This document shows positions 1 to 5,627 of a stretch of 5,682 bases of DNA, piece after piece. The stretch lies in the NCBI GenBank assembly GCA_003150515.1, contig QALW01000016.1, forward strand, positions 1-5,682. The letters are read 5' to 3'. Origin of the DNA: Selenomonadales bacterium (GTDB lineage: Bacteria; Bacillota; Clostridia; Christensenellales; QALW01). The position numbers and the translations under genes are program-made. How positions within the stretch are numbered: the stretch's first letter is position 1; each line of letters begins with the position of its first letter. Below the pieces are notes generated by a model. That model ran no database searches. It was not told the origin of the DNA and was given only the letters and a program-made list of their open reading frames with translations.

Positions 1-205
1 GGCGGCGCGGATTTTGGCGGCGTTTGACCGGCCCTTTTGAAAAAAGGGCCGGTCCGTCCGGGCGTTGAAAACGCCCGGACGGCGGCCGCTGCGCGGCCGC
101 AAACGCCGCCAAAATAGAGCGGCCGTTTTCAGGCGGGAACGCAAAGCGTTCCCGCCTGAAAATGGCCGCTGCTGCCCGGCCTGAAAGGCCGGGCGCCGCG
201 CCGCC
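1..205. repeat. Modular nested-palindrome element, long copy
   Basis: By hand folding, about 184 of 205 bases can pair. The outer stem is 1-10 with 196-205 (GGCGGCGCGG/CCGCGCCGCC). Branch A is a 15-bp stem, 11-25 with 101-115, enclosing three abutting hairpins: 26-38/42-54 (loop GAA), 55-66/70-81 (loop GAA) and 82-89/93-100 (loop TGC). No base is unpaired at that junction. Branch B is a 25-bp hairpin, 118-142/146-170, with one G-T pair and loop AAA. Branch C is a 9-bp hairpin, 174-182/186-194, with loop GAA. A shortened, otherwise identical copy lies at 1464-1588, which shows that this is a repeat. It lies just beyond the 3' end of the minus-strand gene at 236-1345. It has no coding capacity of its own, so if it moves it would do so passively. 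The left flank is outside the window, so target duplication cannot be judged. I do not recognise it as a named family. Confidence 0.9.
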
Positions 206-215
206 CCCCTATAGG

Positions 216-230
216 CGCAACGGGCTTTTT
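216..230 (-). terminator. Possible left half of an intrinsic terminator for the 236-1345 gene
   Basis: On the minus strand, five bases after the TAA stop, the transcript would read AAAAAGCCCGTTGCG. An A-run followed by a GC-rich arm is how many intrinsic terminators begin. The matching arm (CGCAACGGGCTTTTT on the minus strand) does not occur between here and position 1. It may lie beyond the window edge, on the far side of the palindromic element. No other terminator for this gene is visible, although the palindromic element itself could slow or stop transcription. Confidence 0.3.
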
Positions 231-235
231 ACCAA

Positions 236-1345
236 TTACTTGTTGTCAAGTCTCCTTTTCCTGGCGCGCATTCCTAATATCGTCGCAACGGCAACGGTCG
301 CCAACAGCACAACCGCCCCCGCAATAATCCAAGGCAATTTAGTATTAACATTCTGAACATCCCCTACCGGCGATGCAGTTTGAGTCCATCCGCTAACAGC
401 CGAAGCCATAGATGAAATGGTTGCCTCAGGAGTAGCTTCAGCCGTTGGCTCATGCCCATCAGATGGCAAATCAGGAGTGCCATCGTCAGGCAAATACGTT
501 ATCTTCCCTTCCTGTTCCCTGTATAACTGAATTGAATCAATAATAATATTATACGACTCAAAATTCTCCAGTTCACTGACGTATTGCGGCGTGGACAATC
601 TAAAATCCAGCTGCATCATATATACGTTTTCAAAATTAATATAAGTATTAGCCAATTTGCCCGCGTCCTCCCATTGGATAAGATCCCATCCATACCGGCC
701 TTCTCTATCATTGCCGCCCACGCCGCCCAGCGTCATGGGGATATCCACCCAGCCCTCAAAATCCCAGGGTATAATTATTTGATGATTATTCCATCCTTCA
801 GATACAAATTCCGTTTCCACAAGCTGACCATTCATATCGTATAGCCTGGTGCCGGTATATAAGCTGAAACAGGTCATATTCTCCTCCGAGGGCGCTTCCG
901 GATTGATAAAAAACAAAGGGATGGAAAGCGCTATATTATCGTCTGTATTATTTTTCAAATAAAATCTGAAACCGTCGGCATTGCCCCACGCCTCTTTAAG
1001 CGCTTCGGCACGCTCCTGCGAGGCAGTTTTGCTTCCCAGCCGGTTAAAGGTAGCGCGCAGAATTCCCTCGTTATATCCCGAAACATAATCAGGAATCAGA
1101 GCAAGCCCCTGACGGGAAACATTTGTTTGCACCAATTGCATTGAGCCGTCTCCATAGCCTAAATCATAATGCGTATCAAAACCGCTCACAGCCCCATCAG
1201 CCGAGCCTAAATCTTCCTGCAATAAATCATCAAACCCTTCAAGAATAACGGCAGCCTTTTCGTCCGGCTGAACCCCTCCCAGCCCCGTCTGCGCCAGAAC
1301 TGCAAACAAGCATACTATCAAGCAGCTAATTATAATTTTTTTCAT
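236..1345 (-). CDS. Exported membrane-anchored protein with jelly-roll-like domain, paralog 1
   Basis: The 369-residue protein has a signal peptide (MKKIIIS, then a hydrophobic core to about residue 19; likely cut near VLA-QT), a globular domain at about 28-295, a Pro/Thr/Ser/Ala-rich linker at about 296-335, a membrane segment at 338-359 and a basic tail (RARKRR). It should therefore sit outside the membrane with its tail in the cytoplasm. The domain has ADGFRFYLKN near 123, IIIPWDFEGWVDIP at 190-203 and NIIIDSIQLY at 266-275. This spacing recalls galactose-binding-like (CBM11 or CIA30 type) beta-sandwiches, so sugar or wall binding is a guess. There is no LPXTG and no lipobox. It is a paralog of the gene at 1689-2834. 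ATG at 1345 is preferred because AGGAGG lies 8 bases upstream; an in-frame TTG at 1351 would be only 2 bases from that site. Confidence 0.85.
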   Translation of the reverse strand: MKKIIISCLIVCLFAVLAQTGLGGVQPDEKAAVILEGFDDLLQEDLGSADGAVSGFDTHYDLGYGDGSMQLVQTNVSRQGLALIPDYVSGYNEGILRATFNRLGSKTASQERAEALKEAWGNADGFRFYLKNNTDDNIALSIPLFFINPEAPSEENMTCFSLYTGTRLYDMNGQLVETEFVSEGWNNHQIIIPWDFEGWVDIPMTLGGVGGNDREGRYGWDLIQWEDAGKLANTYINFENVYMMQLDFRLSTPQYVSELENFESYNIIIDSIQLYREQEGKITYLPDDGTPDLPSDGHEPTAEATPEATISSMASAVSGWTQTASPVGDVQNVNTKLPWIIAGAVVLLATVAVATILGMRARKRRLDNK

Positions 1346-1353
1346 CTTCAATA

Positions 1354-1359
1354 CCTCCT
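1354..1359 (-). promoter_or_regulatory. Ribosome binding site that fixes the ATG start
   Basis: The minus strand reads AAAAGGAGGTATTGAAGATG. AGGAGG ends 8 bases before ATG (1345), which is normal spacing. The in-frame TTG six bases earlier is too close to be used. Confidence 0.85.
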
Positions 1360-1367
1360 TTTGTTGG

Positions 1368-1373
1368 ATTATA
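1368..1373 (-). promoter_or_regulatory. -10 box of the paralog 1 promoter
   Basis: A perfect TATAAT on the minus strand would put the transcript start about 20 bases before the ATG. No good TTGACA-like -35 box occurs at 16-18 bases. Instead a motif shared with the other paralog (1395-1411) begins 21 bases upstream, overlapping the position where the -35 box would be. This suggests an activator-dependent promoter, which is inference. Confidence 0.55.
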
Positions 1374-1394
1374 AAAGCTTACTCAGGCATTTGG

Positions 1395-1411
1395 CCATGC
1401 ACAAAACTAAC
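1395..1411 (-). promoter_or_regulatory. Shared upstream box, copy 1
   Basis: GTTAGTTTTGTGCATGG on the minus strand is identical over 17 bases to 2937-2953. Similarity continues upstream in weaker form, with TGTGAA and ATTCTGC in the same order. In both places the box ends 20-21 bases before a TATAAT. The conserved position suggests a binding site for a common regulator or an unusual promoter element; which one is unknown. Confidence 0.6.
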
Positions 1412-1463
1412 CATTAGCTTCACATTCCTAACACGCAGAATATTTTCTATTAGATTTTTAACT

Positions 1464-1588
1464 GGCGGCGCGGATTTTGGCGGCGTTTGACCGGCCCTTT
1501 TGAAAAAAGGGCCGGTCCGTCCGGGCGTTGAAAACGCCCGGACGGCGGCCGCTGCTGCCCGGCCTGAAAGGCCGGGCGCCGCGCCGCC
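1464..1588. repeat. Modular nested-palindrome element, short copy (80 bases deleted)
   Basis: Bases 1464-1553 equal 1-90 and 1554-1588 equal 171-205, with no mismatch seen. The missing block corresponds to 91-170, and GGCCGCT occurs at both of its edges in the long copy (84-90 and 164-170). The outer stem survives (1464-1473/1579-1588), as do the two GAA-loop hairpins (1489-1517 and 1518-1544) and the terminal hairpin (1557-1577). The arm 1474-1488 has lost its partner. The element sits between the terminator of one surface-protein gene and the promoter region of the next. Flanks are roughly TTTTTAACT on the left and CTTTAAACT on the right, which is not a convincing target duplication. Confidence 0.9.
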
Positions 1589-1615
1589 CCCTTTAAACTC
1601 AGCCAGATATAACAA

Positions 1616-1655
1616 AAATAACCCTGGGCTCCGTTTACGGAGCCCAGGGTTATTT
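1616..1655 (-). terminator. Intrinsic terminator of the 1689-2834 gene
   Basis: A perfect 18-bp stem (1616-1633 with 1638-1655) closes a 4-base loop. On the minus strand it is followed by TTATTTTTGTT, so the U-run is right for leftward transcription. It begins 33 bases after the stop codon. The A-run on the other side could also let it work from the right-hand direction, but no plus-strand gene ends here. Confidence 0.93.
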
Positions 1656-1688
1656 AACGCAATATCAAAACAATAAAACTATCCCTCT

Positions 1689-2834
1689 TTACTCATTATC
1701 AGACGGCTTTTTCTTTTTCTTAGCCGCGACCGCCACTATAACTATAACCGCGGCCACCACAACGACCACAATTACAACAATGAGCCAGATATTATTGCTT
1801 CCGGATTTTTCTCCAGGCTGAGCTGAAGCCGAAGACTGGGCAGAAGCCGTTGCCGAATCGCTCTGCTCCGCGTCCTTGCTGGCCGCCGGCTCATTAGTGG
1901 CTTTTGGGGTATCGTCCGGCTCAGGGCGAGGAGTTTCGGGGGGGAGATCAGGCGTGCCGTCGTCAGGCAGATAGGTTATATCCCCGTCCGTGTTATTATA
2001 AAGCTGGAGCGAATCAACTATAATGTTAAATTCGTCCGGATTATCCTCATCCAGTATGCCCGCCCAGGGAACAAGCCTGAAATCGAGCTGTATGCCCGCT
2101 TTAATATTATTAAAATTGATTTGACCGCTGTTGAGCATCTGCTCAATCTGGCTTTCATCAGTATAAGTTTCAGGGAAGAACCAGCCGTATTCTCCGTCGC
2201 GGGAATTGCCGTCCACGCCCGCTATGGTCAGAGGAATATCCACCCAGCCCTCAAAGCCCCAGGGAATAATTATACGAGTATTTTTCCAGATGTCAGGAGT
2301 ATCAAAGACCACTTCTTCCTCTTCCCCGTCTATGTTATAAAGCTTAGTGCCCAGATACGAGGTAATAGTAACGGTATCCATATCCTCTCCCAGGTCGGTT
2401 ACATTAAGAGTGAGGTGCACCTGAAGCGTGATATTATCGTCCACCATATTTTTTACATAAAAACGGAATCCGTCCGCATTGGCCCATGCTTCCCGCACAG
2501 CCGCCACTCTTTCCTCCGAGCCGTATTCTGTGCCAGTGCGCTTATATGTAGAGCGCAGCACATATGAACCATATTCGCCAACATAGTCGGGAATCATAGC
2601 CAGGCCCTGCCGGACGTCGCCGTCCACTAACTGCGCCACGCCGTCTCCCAGGCCCCATGAGCTATGGTCGTCAGGCTCTGTTACTGCGCCCGCAGGATTA
2701 TTGATATCCTCAGCCGTAAGATCATCAAAACCCTCCAGCATTATGCTCGCCTTTTGATCAGGCTGAGCCGCCAAGGTTCCGCCCACCAGCAGCACCATAA
2801 GGCAAACCAATAAAACAGCCGTTATCTTTTTCAA
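1689..2834 (-). CDS. Exported membrane-anchored protein with jelly-roll-like domain, paralog 2
   Basis: The 381-residue protein has the same plan as paralog 1: a signal peptide (MKKITAV with a hydrophobic core; likely cut after TLAA at residue 23), a globular domain at about 27-298, a Pro/Glu then Ser/Ala-rich linker at about 299-347, a long membrane segment at 349-371 and a lysine-rich tail (AKKKKK). Shared landmarks include LEGFDDL, RQGLAMIPDYV, EAWANADGFRFYVKN, IIIPWGFEGWVDIP, QLDFRL, NIIVDSLQLY and ITYLPDDGTPDLP. The beta-sandwich, sugar-binding-like reading is inference; a catalytic role is not evident. The start is TTG at 2834, supported by AGGAGG 8 bases upstream; the next methionine (residue 13) would destroy the signal peptide. 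It has its own promoter and terminator, so it is probably transcribed separately from paralog 1. Confidence 0.87.
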   Translation of the reverse strand: MKKITAVLLVCLMVLLVGGTLAAQPDQKASIMLEGFDDLTAEDINNPAGAVTEPDDHSSWGLGDGVAQLVDGDVRQGLAMIPDYVGEYGSYVLRSTYKRTGTEYGSEERVAAVREAWANADGFRFYVKNMVDDNITLQVHLTLNVTDLGEDMDTVTITSYLGTKLYNIDGEEEEVVFDTPDIWKNTRIIIPWGFEGWVDIPLTIAGVDGNSRDGEYGWFFPETYTDESQIEQMLNSGQINFNNIKAGIQLDFRLVPWAGILDEDNPDEFNIIVDSLQLYNNTDGDITYLPDDGTPDLPPETPRPEPDDTPKATNEPAASKDAEQSDSATASAQSSASAQPGEKSGSNNIWLIVVIVVVVVAAVIVIVAVAAKKKKKPSDNE

Positions 2835-2842
2835 GATTATTA

Positions 2843-2848
2843 CCTCCT
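2843..2848 (-). promoter_or_regulatory. Ribosome binding site that decides a TTG start
   Basis: The minus strand reads TTAGGAGGTAATAATCTTG. AGGAGG is followed by 8 bases and then TTG, the same distance as AGGAGG to ATG in the paralog. No ATG lies in frame near this site. Confidence 0.8.
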
Positions 2849-2861
2849 AAAATATATAATT

Positions 2862-2896
2862 TATTCCGCAGACTGCTCAATATAGGCTGCGGAATA
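2862..2896 (-). promoter_or_regulatory. Hairpin in the paralog 2 mRNA leader
   Basis: TATTCCGCAG pairs with CTGCGGAATA (2862-2871 with 2887-2896), a perfect 10-bp stem with a 15-base loop. It lies in the roughly 70-base leader between the predicted transcript start and the ribosome binding site. It may stabilise the message or serve as a protein site. It lacks a proper U-run and does not mask the ribosome binding site. Paralog 1 has no equivalent. Confidence 0.5.
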
Positions 2897-2910
2897 CCGC
2901 GTTTAATTAA

Positions 2911-2916
2911 ATTATA
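2911..2916 (-). promoter_or_regulatory. -10 box of the paralog 2 promoter
   Basis: TATAAT on the minus strand, preceded directly by TTG. No clear -35 box is present at 16-18 bases. The shared 17-base box (2937-2953) begins 20 bases upstream, as in paralog 1. The resulting leader is about 70 bases, much longer than that of paralog 1. Confidence 0.5.
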
Positions 2917-2936
2917 CAATAATAAGATATCTCATT

Positions 2937-2953
2937 CCATGCACAAAACTAAC
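2937..2953 (-). promoter_or_regulatory. Shared upstream box, copy 2
   Basis: This is the second perfect occurrence of GTTAGTTTTGTGCATGG on the minus strand (see 1395-1411). It keeps the same order of flanking words, ATTCTGC then TGTGAA, but the gap between them is shorter. The surrounding sequence is not otherwise alike, so the match is unlikely to be simple leftover from a recent duplication. Confidence 0.6.
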
Positions 2954-3150
2954 TATTTCATTCACAAAAAGCAGAATTAGCATTCAAAAATTATATGACG
3001 CTTTAATACCGAACGCATTGCGCTTAAAGCGGAAGGGAAAAACGGGCGGCGTTCAAAAAGACAGTTTTCAGCGCCCGTCCTATTCATCCGCGCCGGCCTG
3101 CAATTTAAAAAGCTCCCTTTTTGCTCAAAGTCTCAGCCAATATAATACCA
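2954..3150. other. Intergenic stretch without a gene
   Basis: I see no credible coding sequence here. Weak structure includes CGCTTTAA at 2999-3006, which can pair with TTAAAGCG at 3024-3031. A further hairpin is ACGGGCG (3042-3048) with CGCCCGT (3072-3078), with some inner A/T pairing. On the minus strand this second hairpin runs into TTTTT and so resembles a leftward terminator, but no leftward gene precedes it. A second TATAAT at 3141-3146 lacks a suitable -35 box. Confidence 0.4.
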
Positions 3151-3180
3151 TTGCAATTATGCGCTCGGATATGCTATAAT
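3151..3180 (+). promoter_or_regulatory. Extended -10 promoter of hflX
   Basis: TTGCAA (3151-3156) is a moderate -35 box. TGCTATAAT (3172-3180) is a perfect -10 with the TG extension. The spacer is 18 bases. Transcription would begin near 3187, leaving a leader of about 24 bases before the ATG at 3211. This placement excludes the upstream in-frame TTG at 3121 as a start. Confidence 0.75.
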
Positions 3181-3210
3181 AATTACAATATATTTTGCAA
3201 AGGAAATTAT

Positions 3211-4932
3211 ATGGCCAATCAAGAATTTAAAGGCATAAAAAAGGCCGTGCAGCAGCGAATAGAAGGCTTAAAGAATTTCAAACAGGAACCGGGCCTATTT
3301 ATTTCCGAACAGCTTATAAGCGAACTGGCATATATCACCTCTGAAACGCAGAGAGAAGTATGCGTATATATTACGCGCAGCGGAGAAATAATTTTTTCCT
3401 CCATAGGCGAAAGAGACAGAGTAAGCTTGGAAAATATGAGCATGCGCCGAAGCGAACAGAGACTATCCGGCTTCCGCTGTATTCATACTCATCCAGGGGG
3501 CAGCGACATGCTTTCAGAAGTGGATATTCAATCCCTTAAAAGCCTGCGGCTGGACGCTATGGCCGCCATAGGCGTAAAAGACGGCAGGGCCGGTTATATA
3601 AGCGCCGCCGTGCTGGAGAGCATTGAGGGCGAATTGCAGCCAAAATTCATGCGCAGCCCCTCATGGAATCTCCCTCATGAACAATGGATGCAGGCTATAA
3701 TGGAAGCGGACAGAGCCATTGTAAAAAGCCGCGTTTACCAAACCACGCCCCAAAAGGAGCGGGTTATGCTCCTTGGACACGGCGACCTGGCCGAACTGGA
3801 AGCTCTGACTTTAACCGCCGGGGGCGAAATCTGCGCCCGCGTCGTTCAGAAAAACAAGCCGCTGGGCGAGGGCAAGCTTAAACAGGCCGCCCTGGAGGCG
3901 CAGGCCGCCCGGGCGCAGCTTATTATATACGACGGGGAACTCTCCCCCTCCCGCCAGCACGAGCTGGAAGAGCGCTTTTCTCTGCCTGTGATAGACCGCA
4001 CCGCCTTAATCCTGGACATTTTCGCCATGCGCGCCCGTTCGGGGGAAGGACAGCTTCAGGTAGAGCTGGCCCAATGCAAATATGCGCTATCCCGATTAAC
4101 CGGGCAGGGCGTCCAGCTTTCCAGGCAGGGCGGGGGCATAGGCACGCGGGGGCCGGGCGAAAAAAAGCTGGAGAGCGACCGCCGTCATTTAAAGCGCAGA
4201 GAAGCGGAATTGGAAAAGCAACTTGAGCAGCTTTCTTCGCGCCGAAGCCTTATGCGCAGGAAAAGAAAAAGAAGCGGCATGCCTCTTATATCTCTTATAG
4301 GCTATACCAACGCCGGCAAGAGCACTCTTTTGAACGCCCTGACCGGGGCGGACGCCTTTTGCGAGGATAAACTTTTTGCCACATTAGACCCTCTTACGCG
4401 GACGTGCGAGCTGCCCGACGGAAGCAGCGCGTTAATAACAGATACCGTAGGTTTTGTGCGCCGGCTGCCCCATCTATTAATTGAGGCCTTTAAATCCACC
4501 CTGGAAGAGGCCAGCCAGAGCGAACTGCTTCTGCACGTCTGCGACGCCTCCGAGCCGGAGCTGGAAGAACATATTAAAGCCTGCGAAAGAGTGCTTGAGG
4601 AAATAGGCGCCGCTGAAATTCCCCGAATAATGGTGCTGAATAAGGCGGATAAAGCTCAGACGCTCCCTATTTACAAGAACAGCATAAGCGTCAGCGCGCT
4701 TAACGGAGAGGGTATAAATGCGCTTAAGGCGGAAATACTCAAGCGTTTAAAATGCAATTCAGAGCAATTTACCTTGGACGTACCCTACCCGCGCGGAGAC
4801 ATAATCTCTCTTATTCACAGGCTGGCCGGGCAGAGTTCTATTGAATACCTGCCCGAACACGCCCGAATAAGCTTCGCCGCTTCCAGAGAGGACGCGGACA
4901 TAATAACCGCCGCGTTGAATCAACCAGACTGA
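3211..4932 (+). CDS. hflX: Ribosome-splitting GTPase HflX with N-terminal JAMM-like domain
   Basis: The 573-residue protein is a TRAFAC-class GTPase. Family members bind the ribosome, split stalled or hibernating 70S particles and aid stress recovery in the cytoplasm. The HflX N-domain lies at about 183-305 (VIDRTALILDIFAMRA at 260-275), followed by the signature GGGIGTRGPGEKKLESDRR at 307-325 and a charged coiled coil to about 355. G motifs are GYTNAGKST (364-372), FATLDPLTR (389-397), DTVGF (411-415), NKAD (477-480) and SAL (495-497), all intact. E. coli HflX is 426 residues; the extra length is an N-terminal extension (1-180) holding HTHPGGSDMLSEVD (92-105), which fits the JAMM pattern H-x-H-P-x6-S-x2-D. 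E49 is a candidate upstream glutamate. ATG at 3211 follows AAAGGA by 6 bases. It heads a likely two-gene transcript. Confidence 0.95.
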   Translation: MANQEFKGIKKAVQQRIEGLKNFKQEPGLFISEQLISELAYITSETQREVCVYITRSGEIIFSSIGERDRVSLENMSMRRSEQRLSGFRCIHTHPGGSDMLSEVDIQSLKSLRLDAMAAIGVKDGRAGYISAAVLESIEGELQPKFMRSPSWNLPHEQWMQAIMEADRAIVKSRVYQTTPQKERVMLLGHGDLAELEALTLTAGGEICARVVQKNKPLGEGKLKQAALEAQAARAQLIIYDGELSPSRQHELEERFSLPVIDRTALILDIFAMRARSGEGQLQVELAQCKYALSRLTGQGVQLSRQGGGIGTRGPGEKKLESDRRHLKRREAELEKQLEQLSSRRSLMRRKRKRSGMPLISLIGYTNAGKSTLLNALTGADAFCEDKLFATLDPLTRTCELPDGSSALITDTVGFVRRLPHLLIEAFKSTLEEASQSELLLHVCDASEPELEEHIKACERVLEEIGAAEIPRIMVLNKADKAQTLPIYKNSISVSALNGEGINALKAEILKRLKCNSEQFTLDVPYPRGDIISLIHRLAGQSSIEYLPEHARISFAASREDADIITAALNQPD

Positions 4933-4987
4933 GCGCCCGCGGCAAAAGCAGAGAGCGCTATTAAACAATATCGGGAGATGCAAACAT

Positions 4988-5608
4988 ATGATTAAACTGG
5001 AAAACACCTGCGTTATGAACCTGGAAAACGCCCTGCGCGGCGCGCGCAACCCTATGTCCAGCTGGGAACGCTCGGACAGCTTTTGGGATGAAAAGCATAA
5101 TTACATACTGGGGCCGAACGACCTTTCACTGGCCCGCCGGCTGTGCACGGCCGGCCCCGACCACCGCAAATTCATAAGGCAGATATTTGTAAGCCTGGAT
5201 ATAACGGCGCCTTTATATTGGTGGAAAGAATTTGACACATATAAAGTGGGAACCGTGGCCAATTCCACCAGCACCATGCATAAAATTCATTCCAAGCCTT
5301 TTGCTCTGGAGGATTTCAGCACGGATAAGATGAACGCTCAGGCGCTGGAGGCAATTAAAGCGGTAATAGTCAGCCTGGAAGCGCTTAGAATTGATTTTAT
5401 TGAGAATAAGGACAAGCAGATATGGTACAGCTTAATCCAGCTCCTGCCCTCCAGTTATAATCAGAAGCGCACATGCACCATGAATTACGAGAACCTAATA
5501 AATATGTATTATGCGCGCAGAGGGCACAAACTGGACGAATGGCGGGAATACTGCAACTGGATTGCCGCCCTGCCCTATGCCAAAGAGCTGATATTAATTA
5601 AGGAATAG
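4988..5608 (+). CDS. ThyX-like protein lacking the RHRxxS signature
   Basis: The 206-residue cytosolic-type protein has no signal or membrane segment. It aligns by eye with Thermotoga ThyX as I remember it: HRKFIRQIFVSLDITAP (59-75) with the ThyX stretch ending HVKAP, and LPSSYNQKRTCTMNYENL (153-170) followed by R177 and HKLDEW (180-185) with ThyX LPLNLYTRFFWTVN...LR..HAQWE. ThyX makes dTMP from dUMP using FAD and methylenetetrahydrofolate. The RHRxxS position instead reads TYKVGT (84-89), within WWKEFDTYKVG and followed by NSTSTMH (92-98). Canonical synthase activity is therefore doubtful; a fold relative with another substrate is likelier. The start ATG is preceded by GGGAG with 10 bases between. 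It lies 55 bases after hflX with no terminator, so co-transcription is likely. Confidence 0.65.
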   Translation: MIKLENTCVMNLENALRGARNPMSSWERSDSFWDEKHNYILGPNDLSLARRLCTAGPDHRKFIRQIFVSLDITAPLYWWKEFDTYKVGTVANSTSTMHKIHSKPFALEDFSTDKMNAQALEAIKAVIVSLEALRIDFIENKDKQIWYSLIQLLPSSYNQKRTCTMNYENLINMYYARRGHKLDEWREYCNWIAALPYAKELILIKE

Positions 5609-5627
5609 ACAATACAATCAGAGTACA

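Noticed and set aside
162..356. Plus-strand open frame of 64 codons
   Set aside because: It begins inside the palindromic element and then runs antisense to the C-terminal anchor of the surface protein at 236-1345.
450..490. LPXTG-type sorting signal in the surface proteins
   Set aside because: The sequence is LPDDG, it precedes the linker rather than the membrane helix, and it lies about 50 residues too early.
1346..1351. TTG at 1351 as start of paralog 1
   Set aside because: Only 2 bases separate it from AGGAGG; the ATG at 1345 has normal spacing.
1..1588. CRISPR array or integron attC sites
   Set aside because: There are only two copies, over 1 kb apart, with no spacers of even length and no integrase or cas genes; the branching pattern does not fit attC.
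1455..1600. Target-site duplication around the short element copy
   Set aside because: TTTTTAACT and CTTTAAACT match only with a gap and are A/T-rich, so chance is sufficient.
1379..1615. Minus-strand open frame of 78 codons
   Set aside because: It runs through the short palindromic element and the promoter region; its Gly/Ala/Pro-rich product only reflects the repeat, and it has no ribosome binding site.
2121..2567. Plus-strand open frame of 148 codons
   Set aside because: It is antisense to the well-supported surface protein gene, and no ribosome binding site or family resemblance was seen.
3121..3210. TTG start giving a 603-residue HflX
   Set aside because: The extra 30 codons cover the promoter and leader; the ATG at 3211 has a proper ribosome binding site and the following sequence reads as normal protein.
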